Below, in pieces: positions 45,082-53,065 of a DNA stretch of 64,000 nt. This DNA comes from an uncultured Bacilli bacterium. Lineage in GTDB: Bacteria; Bacillota_I; Bacilli_A; RFN20; CAG-826. The notes beneath the pieces are model-generated. The model was not told where the DNA came from. It made no database searches and worked only from the letters and a program-made list of their open reading frames with translations. Positions within the stretch are counted from its first letter, which is position 1; every line of letters begins with the position of its first letter. The stretch lies in assembly GCA_944368975.1 (NCBI GenBank), contig CALVXI010000006.1, positions 1-64,000 of the forward strand. The letters run 5' to 3'. The position numbers were made by a program, and so were the translations under genes.

Positions 45082-46044
45082 TTAAAGAAGGCTGAAGCGA
45101 ACTTTTTCCTCATAATATTTTATTCCTTTTGCAGTTAAGCGTCTTCCTTGCTTAGTTCTTTCTATTAAGCCTAATTTTAATAAATAAGGTTCGTTTAATT
45201 CAATAATATTAGTTTCATTTTCGCTTAATAATGTAGCAATAGATTCAATTGAAACTGGCCTATTATTAAAATTTTCATATACAATTTTTAAAATTTGATA
45301 ATCTTCATGGTTTAAACCATATTCATCAATCTTCATTTTTTTAAAAATTTCGAGTATAAAACTTTTATTTAAACTTTTTTTATTATAATAAATAGAATAA
45401 TCAAAAAATCTTTTTAAGAAATTATTAGCAACTCGAGGGGTGTTTCTACTTCTTTTTGTTATTTCCATAATTCCCTCTTTTTCAATATTTAATTGAAGTT
45501 TAGAAACATTTTTACTAATAATCTCAGAGATTTCTTCATCACTATAATTTTCAAGTTTAAAATAAATTGGAAAACGATTTCTTAATGGGAATGAAATTTT
45601 TCCTGGCATTGTAGTAGCGCCAATAAGAGTAAATGGTGGAATATTTAATGTAATTAACTTATTACTATCACTACTTTTCGAATTTAAAGTAATTACAAAA
45701 TTATCCAAAGCACTATAAAGTACCTCTTCTACCTCTTTACTTAATCGGTGAATCTCATCAATAAAAAAGAAATCACCTGGATTAATAGACACTAATGAAT
45801 TAATGAGATCACTAGGTTTTTCAATTATTGGAGCATTTATCGAGATTATATTTTGATTTAATTCTTTAGCAATAATATTTGCAAGAGTTGTTTTACCACA
45901 GCCACTATTACCATAAAGTAAAAGATGATCTAAAGTACAATTTCTCTTTTTTGCACTATAAATATAAATCTTAAGTTGTTCTTTGATTTCTTTATTACCA
46001 ATAAATTCATCAAAATTATTAGGAGTAAAAATGTTATTAGCCAT
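45082..46044 (-). CDS. ruvB: Holliday junction helicase RuvB
   Basis: AAA+ motor for branch migration. Walker A is GNSGCGKTTLA near residue 45, Walker B is FFIDEIHRL near 95, sensor 1 is GATTMPGK, and the C-terminal winged helix contains KQGRRLTAKG. 320 residues is slightly short. It overlaps ruvA by eight bases. Confidence 0.96.
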   Translation of the reverse strand: MANNIFTPNNFDEFIGNKEIKEQLKIYIYSAKKRNCTLDHLLLYGNSGCGKTTLANIIAKELNQNIISINAPIIEKPSDLINSLVSINPGDFFFIDEIHRLSKEVEEVLYSALDNFVITLNSKSSDSNKLITLNIPPFTLIGATTMPGKISFPLRNRFPIYFKLENYSDEEISEIISKNVSKLQLNIEKEGIMEITKRSRNTPRVANNFLKRFFDYSIYYNKKSLNKSFILEIFKKMKIDEYGLNHEDYQILKIVYENFNNRPVSIESIATLLSENETNIIELNEPYLLKLGLIERTKQGRRLTAKGIKYYEEKVRFSLL

Positions 46045-46588
46045 TACTAAGTTCCTTTATCGCTTGAAGAATAATATCATTCTTGCTTTTGCTTAGATCT
46101 AGTTTATTTAATACTTTTGCTACCTCGATTTTGTTATATCCTAAATTAACAAGAATATTATATAAATCAACAAAACCATCAGATTTATAGTTAAACTCTT
46201 TTAGCTTATCTTTTAAACCAAAATAAATTGTATTAGCTTTATTACCTATTGAAGGTAATTTACTAATCTCTTCATATTTATTGTCCATTATTAAAGACAC
46301 TAATTCTTCACTTTTTGTACTTTGTAAAATACTTAGAGCAGTTTTAGTACCGATTCCGTTTAATTTAATTAGCTTTTTAAAAAGAATTAAATCGTTATAA
46401 TTTAAAAAACCATATAAATTAAACTCATTTTCAGCTGAGAATGATAAAAAAGTAAAAATGTTATAATAATTATCAATTATATAATTATCTCTTTTTAGAA
46501 TATTTATTTCAAAAACAAAACTTTCAAGTTTAAGACTAATTAAATTTTTGTTAATTTTAATAACTTGTCCATAAATAGATTCTAACAT
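46037..46588 (-). CDS. ruvA: Holliday junction protein RuvA
   Basis: Tetrameric junction-binding partner of RuvB. The N-terminal OB fold starts MLESIYGQVIKINKN. Two helix-hairpin-helix motifs appear as LNGIGTKTALSIL and LPSIGNKANTIY. The C-terminal domain III (SKSKNDIILQAIKEL) is the RuvB-binding part. 183 residues is near normal. It lies 16 bases after obgE. Confidence 0.93.
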   Translation of the reverse strand: MLESIYGQVIKINKNLISLKLESFVFEINILKRDNYIIDNYYNIFTFLSFSAENEFNLYGFLNYNDLILFKKLIKLNGIGTKTALSILQSTKSEELVSLIMDNKYEEISKLPSIGNKANTIYFGLKDKLKEFNYKSDGFVDLYNILVNLGYNKIEVAKVLNKLDLSKSKNDIILQAIKELSNG

Positions 46589-46604
46589 TTAATACTTTTG
46601 AGAA

Positions 46605-47873
46605 TTATTCGAAGTATTCAAATTCAAAATCAGAAATTTTAACGATGTCTTCGTCTTTTGCTCCAAGTCGTTTTAGTTCTTCATCAACACCTATTTTATT
46701 AAGATAAGTAATTAATTTCATCATACCTTCATCAGTTGAAATATTTATTAATGAATATGTTCTTAAAACACGTTCACCTTTGATTTCAAATGTATGTTCA
46801 TTAATTTTTTGAATATAGAAAATACGATCATCTTTTTTAGTGGCGTCAATAATTACCTCATCTTCTTTTTCTTCATAAACTGGGTAACTAATTGCAGTTT
46901 TTAATAAATCTTTACATTTATATAAAACTAAATCGATATTTTCTTGTGATAAAGCTGAAATTGGAATTACATCTTTTTGTACTTTGTTTTTAAATTCAAT
47001 GTAACGTTCGTTTGCACCTTCTTCATCCATTTTACTAGCAACGATAACTTCAGGTCGATCGATTAAATGCATCCCATAAGATTTTAATTCTTCTCTAATT
47101 GCTAAATAGTCTTCGTAAGGGTCGCGAATACCACTCATATCAACCATATGAATTAATACTTTTGTCCTTTCTATATGTCTTAAAAATAATAACCCAAGTC
47201 CTTTTCCTAAATGAGCGCCTTTAATTAATCCAGGCATATCAGCTAAAACAAAGCTTGAACCATCTTTAAGATAAGTAACGCCTAAATTAGGAACAATTGT
47301 AGTAAAATCATAATCAGCTATTTCTGGTTTTACATTACTTACTAAACTAATAAATGTAGATTTTCCAACGCTAGGAAAACCAATTATACCAACATCAGCT
47401 AATAATTTAAGTTCAAGAATTAATCTTTTTCTTTCACCAGGTAGACCATTCTCTGCAATTTTAGGTGTTTTATTAATATTAGATTTAAAGGCTGCATTGC
47501 CTCTTCCACCTCTTCCACCTTTTGCTATTAAAAAAGTTTTACCTGGAACATCTAAATCACATACAAATTGATGGTTTTCTTCTAAAAAAACGACTGTACC
47601 AATTGGTAAATCGATATAAACATCGTCTGCTCCTCTACCATACATATCTTTAATATCGCCATTTTCGCCGTCATTTGCAATGAACACTTTACTATGACGA
47701 AATTTTACAAGTGTATTTACTTCGTTAGAGCATCTTAAATAAATAGAGCCGCCGCGTCCTCCATTACCACCGCTTGGGCCACCTTTAGGACGAGATTTTT
47801 CGCGTCTAAAAGCTATGCGGCCGTCTCCACCTTTTCCACTTCTTACTTCAATAATTGCACGATCAATAAACAT
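46605..47873 (-). CDS. obgE: GTPase ObgE/CgtA
   Basis: Essential GTPase of 50S assembly and stress response. The glycine-rich Obg fold is at the N-terminus (GGDGRIAFRREK, GPSGGNGGRGG). The G domain has GFPSVGKST near residue 166, DMPGLIKGAH and SKMDEEGA in the G4 place. A C-terminal OCT domain is present. 422 residues is normal. It is preceded by a hairpin terminator after rpmA, so its expression may be partly uncoupled from the L21/L27 genes. Confidence 0.96.
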   Translation of the reverse strand: MFIDRAIIEVRSGKGGDGRIAFRREKSRPKGGPSGGNGGRGGSIYLRCSNEVNTLVKFRHSKVFIANDGENGDIKDMYGRGADDVYIDLPIGTVVFLEENHQFVCDLDVPGKTFLIAKGGRGGRGNAAFKSNINKTPKIAENGLPGERKRLILELKLLADVGIIGFPSVGKSTFISLVSNVKPEIADYDFTTIVPNLGVTYLKDGSSFVLADMPGLIKGAHLGKGLGLLFLRHIERTKVLIHMVDMSGIRDPYEDYLAIREELKSYGMHLIDRPEVIVASKMDEEGANERYIEFKNKVQKDVIPISALSQENIDLVLYKCKDLLKTAISYPVYEEKEDEVIIDATKKDDRIFYIQKINEHTFEIKGERVLRTYSLINISTDEGMMKLITYLNKIGVDEELKRLGAKDEDIVKISDFEFEYFE

Positions 47874-47880
47874 ATTTCTT

Positions 47881-47910
47881 TAAAAGAAAACCACCTCTAA
47901 ACAGGTGGTT
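47881..47910 (-). terminator. Terminator between rpmA and obgE
   Basis: AACCACCT and AGGTGGTT form an 8-bp stem with a 6-base loop (47889-47910), followed on the - strand by TTTTCTTTTA. It lies five bases after the rpmA stop and probably reduces read-through into obgE. Confidence 0.75.
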
Positions 47911-47914
47911 ATAA

Positions 47915-48208
47915 TTACTTAGCTAATTCGTAAACAGAAACTCTTTTTCTATTTTTGCCAACTCTTTCGTATTTCACAATACCTTCTTTTGTAGCAAAGA
48001 TAGTATCATCTCCACCCTTCATTGTATTGATACCAGGATAGACTTTAGTTCCTCTTTGACGATAAATTATAGCACCTGCTTTGCAGAATTGTCCGTCGCT
48101 TCTTTTAGCACCTAGTCTTCTACCAGCGCTATCACGACCATTTTTTGTACTACCGACACCCTTGTGGGAAGCAAAGAGTTGTATATCAAGTTCAAATCTT
48201 AATTTCAT
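47915..48208 (-). CDS. rpmA: 50S ribosomal protein L27 with Prp-cleaved extension
   Basis: Large-subunit protein whose N-terminus reaches the peptidyl-transferase centre. The body has the conserved [18 protein letters not shown] start and GGDDTIFA. It carries the Firmicutes-type N-terminal extension ending DIQLFA before SHKGVG, the site trimmed by Prp, which is encoded by the gene just upstream. 97 residues. Its ATG overlaps the prp stop by four bases (ATGA). Confidence 0.97.
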   Translation of the reverse strand: MKLRFELDIQLFASHKGVGSTKNGRDSAGRRLGAKRSDGQFCKAGAIIYRQRGTKVYPGINTMKGGDDTIFATKEGIVKYERVGKNRKRVSVYELAK

Positions 48209-48525
48209 AAATACTCCTTTATTTCAATCTTTACATTTTTAGGAAATTTAGCTTCAATTGTTTTTAATTGGACTAATATTGTTTCAAATACAATACTATC
48301 GTGTTCTGAGACTATTGTATTTTTTTTACTATTTACTTCAACGTATCCTTTTTCTATTTTTATATCATAATTATCAGATACTTCTTGTAAATTATTAAGT
48401 CCGCCAATTACAATCGAACTAACAGCTCCACAAACTAGATCTTTACCATAGACATCAAATTCAGCATGACCTTTAACAATAAGTTGAATTTGATTTTTTT
48501 GTTTTTCAAATCTTATAGTTATCAT
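48205..48525 (-). CDS. prp: Ribosomal-processing cysteine protease Prp (YsxB)
   Basis: Cleaves the N-terminal extension of L27. Family motifs are [11 protein letters not shown] (catalytic His in GHA) and DLVCGAVSS (catalytic Cys). 106 residues is normal. It lies between rplU and rpmA, coupled to both by overlapping start/stop codons, which is the conserved rplU-prp-rpmA arrangement. Confidence 0.95.
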   Translation of the reverse strand: MITIRFEKQKNQIQLIVKGHAEFDVYGKDLVCGAVSSIVIGGLNNLQEVSDNYDIKIEKGYVEVNSKKNTIVSEHDSIVFETILVQLKTIEAKFPKNVKIEIKEYL

Positions 48526-48833
48526 TAAGCATTAATACTTTCGATAACAAGACGTGTATATGGTTGTCTATGACCATATTTTCTACGGTAATTTGTTTTT
48601 GCTTTGTATTTAAAAACAGTAATCTTTTTGCCTAATCCTTGTTTTTCAACTTTTGCTGTAACAGTAGCACCTTCGATAAATGGATTACCAACTTTGGTTT
48701 CTTTATCACCAATAAGTAAAACATTATTGAAAGTATAGGTTTCACCAACAGTAGCATCAAGTTTTTCAACAAAAATAGTTTGGCCAACTTCTACTTTTAA
48801 TTGTTTACCGCCGCTTAAAATAATTGCGTACAT
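48525..48833 (-). CDS. rplU: 50S ribosomal protein L21
   Basis: Large-subunit protein binding 23S rRNA. Recognised by [18 protein letters not shown] at the start and by [20 protein letters not shown] near residues 74-93. 102 residues is normal. The ribosome binding site is AGGAGG. A strong promoter and a ~100-base leader precede it. Confidence 0.97.
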   Translation of the reverse strand: MYAIILSGGKQLKVEVGQTIFVEKLDATVGETYTFNNVLLIGDKETKVGNPFIEGATVTAKVEKQGLGKKITVFKYKAKTNYRRKYGHRQPYTRLVIESINA

Positions 48834-48935
48834 ATCTTTCCTCCTATATTTAATTAATTACTCGCTATTAAGGTAACAATTAATTGTTTTAAAGACCTTT
48901 TCTAAGCGGTTGTAGCTAAACTAAGAGTTACAACG
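48834..48935 (-). promoter_or_regulatory. 5' leader of the rplU-prp-rpmA operon
   Basis: About 100 bases lie between the predicted transcription start and the rplU ATG. L21 leaders are a known autoregulatory RNA class in Firmicutes. Inverted segments are visible here, for example AATTAATTG/CAATTAATT and GTTGTAACTC near GAGTTACAAC on the opposite strand, but I did not match the published consensus. Confidence 0.4.
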
Positions 48936-48940
48936 TTAAG

Positions 48941-48969
48941 ATATTACACAAAATAAATAATTTTGTCAA
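48941..48969 (-). promoter_or_regulatory. rplU operon promoter
   Basis: A consensus -35 TTGACA (48964-48969) and -10 TAATAT (48941-48946) are separated by exactly 17 bases. The -35 overlaps the TGA stop codon of radC. Confidence 0.8.
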
Positions 48970-49652
48970 TTAAGATTTAAGCATTTATGGTCGTAAAAAC
49001 TAAAATATTTTTCTTTTGAAATTATCAAGTGATCCAATAATTTTATTTGTCTCTTGTTTAATTCTTTTTCAAATAAATAAGTAAATTCAATATCAGCATT
49101 ACTAGGATAAATTTCATTATTTAAATGATTGTGAATTAATATCACTTTTGAAACATTCTTATTAAGTAAATTTAGTAATATTCTAAAATCAATAAGAAGT
49201 GTTTCTTCATTTAAGCTAATATAATTATGTTCATGAATTATTTCGCCACTTCTATTTAGTAATATAATTAGAAGCTGTTCTGATAACAAGTTATAAAAAT
49301 CATAAAAGTATGTATCAAAAACTAATTTAGAATCATAATTTTTTAATTTAAATGTTTTATTAAATAATTTTTGAAATCTCTTTGCTATTTCAAGCGAAGC
49401 AAGAACTTTTAAACTATTTACAGATCCAATCCCTTTAATTTTAGTTAAATCATATAAATTAGCATTCAACAAATCATTCTTAGTATTAAAAGAATTTATT
49501 AATTCTTGTGACACCTCGATTACATTTTTATTTTTAGTTCCACTTCCTAAAATAACCGCAAATAATTCTGATAACGTTAAACTATTTATTCCTTTTAAAA
49601 GGGCTTTTTCCCTTGGACAATCTTCACTCGGCAATTCTTTTATTTTTGGCAT
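48966..49652 (-). CDS. radC: RadC/JAB-domain protein
   Basis: Helix-hairpin-helix N-terminus (TLSELFAVILGSGTKNK, LTKIKGIGSVNSLKV) followed by an MPN/JAB metalloprotease-like domain. The metal motif is HNHLNNEIYPSNADIEFT near residues 172-189. It keeps His-x-His and Asp, but the usual HNHPSG reads HNHLNN. 228 residues is normal. Despite the name, a repair role is not established for the family. It follows the 61-residue peptide gene by eight bases without a clear ribosome binding site. Confidence 0.9.
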   Translation of the reverse strand: MPKIKELPSEDCPREKALLKGINSLTLSELFAVILGSGTKNKNVIEVSQELINSFNTKNDLLNANLYDLTKIKGIGSVNSLKVLASLEIAKRFQKLFNKTFKLKNYDSKLVFDTYFYDFYNLLSEQLLIILLNRSGEIIHEHNYISLNEETLLIDFRILLNLLNKNVSKVILIHNHLNNEIYPSNADIEFTYLFEKELNKRQIKLLDHLIISKEKYFSFYDHKCLNLN

Positions 49653-49660
49653 TCATTACA

Positions 49661-49846
49661 TTATTTCCATTGAAAACTCCATCCACCTGGAATGGTTGTT
49701 TTGCCTTCATTGCTTTTAAAGATTTTATAGACTAAAACAACAATGATTGCTGTAGCTAAAATCGTTAATACTGCTGTTAATGTAATTGGATCTGCACCAA
49801 CGTAAGTGTTCTCTAATTCATTTTCTTGAAGTGCAATTTTTCTCAT
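49661..49846 (-). CDS. Leader-type hydrophobic peptide, bacteriocin-like candidate
   Basis: A 61-residue peptide not recognised from a named family. The N-terminal 18 residues are charged, with ENELENTYVGA, like double-glycine-type leaders: Leu6, Glu10 and Leu11 spaced before Gly17-Ala18. A membrane-spanning stretch ILATAIIVVLVYKIF (about residues 29-43) and a basic, aromatic tail IPGGWSFQWK follow. The ribosome binding site GAGGAGG stands eight bases before the ATG, so it is clearly meant to be translated. Cleavage after Gly17 or Ala18 by a C39 peptidase is inference; a peptidase of that type is encoded at 122-1318. Alternatives: a small membrane protein or holin-like peptide. Confidence 0.6.
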   Translation of the reverse strand: MRKIALQENELENTYVGADPITLTAVLTILATAIIVVLVYKIFKSNEGKTTIPGGWSFQWK

Positions 49847-49863
49847 TATTCTACCTCCTCACA

Positions 49864-49874
49864 ATACAAGTAGT
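49864..49874 (-). promoter_or_regulatory. ACTACTTGTAT motif upstream of the 61-residue peptide gene
   Basis: An exact match to the 11 bases before the C39-peptidase gene (96-106), again followed within a few bases by the ribosome binding site (GAGGAGG). It lies 17 bases past the CCCCCC run that follows the valS stop. Confidence 0.35.
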
Positions 49875-49897
49875 AAAAATAATGAGTTGTTGGGGGG

Positions 49898-52474
49898 TTA
49901 AATTTTAGAAATTTTTTCTAAAATATCATTTAATTGATTTTTGTAATCAATATATTTTTGTTTTTCGAGTTCAATTTTTTCCTTTTTTGCTTTTTCTAAG
50001 AAGTTTTTATTGTTCAATAAATTTTCACTTCTTTTTACTTCGTTTAGCAATTTTTCTTTTTGTTCATTTAAACTCTTTAATAATTCATCTTTATTAATGT
50101 TATCTTTTATAAATAGAGTCCCATTAGTTAAAGAATATGTTGTTGAGTTTTCTTGATCTTCACTAATTAGACTAATTTCATTAGAGAATGTAAATCTCTT
50201 TAAATAATCCATTATTGAATTGATATCTAAAGTTGTTTTTATTGCTAATTCTAAACTTGCACTAGGCGAAATCTTATTTATTGACTTGTAATTACGTACT
50301 TTTTCAATAATTTGTGAAAGCATAGTGACAACTTCTAAATTATTAAAGCGATATTTTTTGTTGTATTCAGGATATGACTCAAGCATTATACTTTCTTTAT
50401 GTTCTGGTAAATTTAGATAAATTTCTTCACTTATAAATGGTGAAAATGGATATATCATCATCAATATTGCCTTTAAACAATAAAGTAATACGTTAAGTGT
50501 TTCTTCTTCTTTGTTTTGTAAAGAGACCTTAGACATCTCTAAATAGAAAGAGCAAAAATCATTATAAACAAAGTTGTACAATGTTGAGCTTGCTAGGCCA
50601 TAATCATATTTGTCCATTGCTTTAGTAATGACTTTAATGTTTTCTTCAAGTTTTGTAAGAATATATTTATCAAGGATATTAATTTTCTTTGTATTAATTT
50701 CACTAACTTTAAAATCACTAGGAATATTCATTAAAATAAATCTTGCACTATTCCAAATTTTATTTAAATAATTGCTAGCTTCAATTACTTTTTCTTCTTG
50801 ATATCTAAAATCAAAACCTGGTGATGCGGTTGTGGCTAAGAAATATCTAAGACTATCTATACCATATTTTTCAATTACATCTAATGGATCAATTCCATTT
50901 CCAGAAGATTTAGACATTTTACGTCCTTTTGAATCCCTTACTAAGCCATGAATAACTACATCTTTAAATGGGGCTTTATTAGTGAATTTTAAGCCTTGAA
51001 AATACATTCTAGAAACCCAGAAAAAGATAATATCATAGCCTGTAACCATTGTGTCAATTGGATAGTAACGCTCAAAATCTTCGGTATTTTCTGGCCATCC
51101 TAAAGTTGCAAATGGCCATAAAGCACTTGAAAACCATGTATCAAAAACATCTTCATCTTGATACCAATCACCACTATTATCAGGTAAATGGTCGGAAACT
51201 AGTATTTTTCCAGTAGATTTTTGGTAGTATACAGGAATTCTATGGCCCCACCATAATTGTCTTGAAATACACCAATCTTCACAATTTTCCATCCATCTAA
51301 TTAAAGTCTTTTCAAATCTTTTAGGAACGAAATTAACTTTTGACTTAGATTTTTGATTTTCTAAAAGTTTTTCAGTTAATGGTTTCATTTTAATGAACCA
51401 TTGTTTTGATAAAATTGGTTCTACTATAGTATCAGTTCTTTCACTATGTCCAACTTCATGTTTGAAATCTTCTATTTTAATTAAGTCGCCATTTTTTTCA
51501 ATATCTTTAACAAGAAGTTCGCGGCACTCAAAGCGATCTAAACCACCATACTTTTTTAAGGATTTAGACATTGTTCCATCTGTATTAATTACAATAGGCA
51601 TATCTAATCCATATTTTTTTCCTATAATAAAATCATTTGGGTCATGAGCTGGTGTACATTTCATGACACCTGTTCCAAAATTAATATCGACATATTCATC
51701 GCCAATCAAAGGAATAGCTTCGCCATTTGCAGGATTAATTACTTTTTTTCCAATAAATTTTTGATATCTTTCATCATTTGGATTAACTACAACACAAGTA
51801 TCACCGAACATTGTTTCAGGTCTAGTTGTTGCGACAGTTAAATATTCATCTTTATTATCTAAAAAACGATATTTAAAGTAATAGAATTTACCATCAATAT
51901 TTTTATGAATAACCTCAATATTACTTAAGGCTGTTTTCATTTTAACATCATAGTTTACAATTCTTTCACCTTGATATATTAATCCTTCATCATAAAGTGT
52001 TTTAAAAACATAATAAACGGCTTTGTTAAAACCTTCATCCATTGTAAATCTTTCACGAGTATAATCGAGCATTAAGCCCATTTTAGCCCATTGATCGTGA
52101 ATAATATGACTATATCTTTCCTTCCATTTAAAAGCTTCTTTTAAATATTCATCACGTCCAATTTCAAAGCGTGATATTCCTTTTTGTTTAAGTTCTTCAT
52201 CTACTTTAGCTTGTGTAGCAATTCCAGCATGATCTACGCCAGGAAGATATAAAACATCAAAGCCTTTTGCTTTCTTATAGCGACAAGTAATATCTTGAAT
52301 TGTATTGTCAATAGCATGACCAATATGTAATTTCCCAGTTACGTTTGGTGGAGGAATAACAACAGAAAATTTTTGCTTACTTTTATCTCCAGCAGTAAAA
52401 TATCCTTTATTTTTCCAATTTTGATATTTCCCTTCTTCAACTAATTTATGATCATATCTTTTAGCTAGTTCCAT
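49898..52474 (-). CDS. valS: Valyl-tRNA synthetase
   Basis: Class I synthetase. The HIGH motif is in PPPNVTGKLHIGHA near residue 42 and KMSKS in GRKMSKSSGNG near 524. The editing domain has ATTRPETMFGDT, and a C-terminal coiled coil (NEQKEKLLNEVKRSENLL) closes the protein. 858 residues is normal. It follows engB by two bases. Its stop codon is directly followed by six Cs. Confidence 0.97.
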   Translation of the reverse strand: MELAKRYDHKLVEEGKYQNWKNKGYFTAGDKSKQKFSVVIPPPNVTGKLHIGHAIDNTIQDITCRYKKAKGFDVLYLPGVDHAGIATQAKVDEELKQKGISRFEIGRDEYLKEAFKWKERYSHIIHDQWAKMGLMLDYTRERFTMDEGFNKAVYYVFKTLYDEGLIYQGERIVNYDVKMKTALSNIEVIHKNIDGKFYYFKYRFLDNKDEYLTVATTRPETMFGDTCVVVNPNDERYQKFIGKKVINPANGEAIPLIGDEYVDINFGTGVMKCTPAHDPNDFIIGKKYGLDMPIVINTDGTMSKSLKKYGGLDRFECRELLVKDIEKNGDLIKIEDFKHEVGHSERTDTIVEPILSKQWFIKMKPLTEKLLENQKSKSKVNFVPKRFEKTLIRWMENCEDWCISRQLWWGHRIPVYYQKSTGKILVSDHLPDNSGDWYQDEDVFDTWFSSALWPFATLGWPENTEDFERYYPIDTMVTGYDIIFFWVSRMYFQGLKFTNKAPFKDVVIHGLVRDSKGRKMSKSSGNGIDPLDVIEKYGIDSLRYFLATTASPGFDFRYQEEKVIEASNYLNKIWNSARFILMNIPSDFKVSEINTKKINILDKYILTKLEENIKVITKAMDKYDYGLASSTLYNFVYNDFCSFYLEMSKVSLQNKEEETLNVLLYCLKAILMMIYPFSPFISEEIYLNLPEHKESIMLESYPEYNKKYRFNNLEVVTMLSQIIEKVRNYKSINKISPSASLELAIKTTLDINSIMDYLKRFTFSNEISLISEDQENSTTYSLTNGTLFIKDNINKDELLKSLNEQKEKLLNEVKRSENLLNNKNFLEKAKKEKIELEKQKYIDYKNQLNDILEKISKI

Positions 52475-52476
52475 AT

Positions 52477-53064
52477 CTATCCTCCTATAAAACTATTAAT
52501 CAATAATTCAAGATTAATAAGTGTTCTATTATCTTTGATACTAGTAAGTAACACTTCTATATCGTCAATATCACCAAATGCTGCTATCAGATTTTTTTCG
52601 ATTTTGCTACGCATTGATTGATTTAATTTGTCACATTTTGTCATTACAAGAACAAAATTATAATTAGTTTCTTTTAAAAAGTTAAAAAATGTAATGTCGT
52701 CTTTAGTTGGTTCATGGCGAGAATCTAGTAAAAAAATAACAAGTTTTAAATCTTTATTATCTTTAAAATAATTTTCAATCAATTCACCATAAAATTCATA
52801 ATCTAAATCTTTTTGACTGCTAAAACCATAGCCAGGACAATCAACAAAATAAAATTTCTTATTAATTATGTAATAATTTAATAAACGGGTGTGTCCAGGT
52901 TTACTTGAAGTAAAAGCAAGTTTACTATGATTAGTTAAAGCGTTAATTAAACTAGATTTACCTACATTACTTTTACCGACGAAAAGCACCTCATTAAGGT
53001 GCTTTTCTGGTTTATTTTCGATTTTATCGACACTTTTTACAAAATCAGCTTGATTAAAATACAT
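52477..53064 (-). CDS. engB: Ribosome-biogenesis GTPase EngB (YsxC)
   Basis: GTPase needed for 50S assembly. G1 is GKSNVGKSS near residue 31, G3 is DCPGYGFS, and G4 is TKCDKL. 195 residues is normal. It follows lon by one base. A perfect 11-bp inverted repeat with terminator form lies inside its codons 20-28. Confidence 0.96.
   Translation of the reverse strand: MYFNQADFVKSVDKIENKPEKHLNEVLFVGKSNVGKSSLINALTNHSKLAFTSSKPGHTRLLNYYIINKKFYFVDCPGYGFSSQKDLDYEFYGELIENYFKDNKDLKLVIFLLDSRHEPTKDDITFFNFLKETNYNFVLVMTKCDKLNQSMRSKIEKNLIAAFGDIDDIEVLLTSIKDNRTLINLELLINSFIGG
52981..53007 (-). other. Terminator-like hairpin inside engB
   Basis: GAAAAGCACCT and AGGTGCTTTTC form a perfect 11-bp stem with the 5-base loop TAATG, wholly within engB coding sequence, about 55 bases after its ATG. 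It ends in TTTTC rather than a long T-run, so any termination would be partial. Confidence 0.45.
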
Positions 53065-53065
53065 A

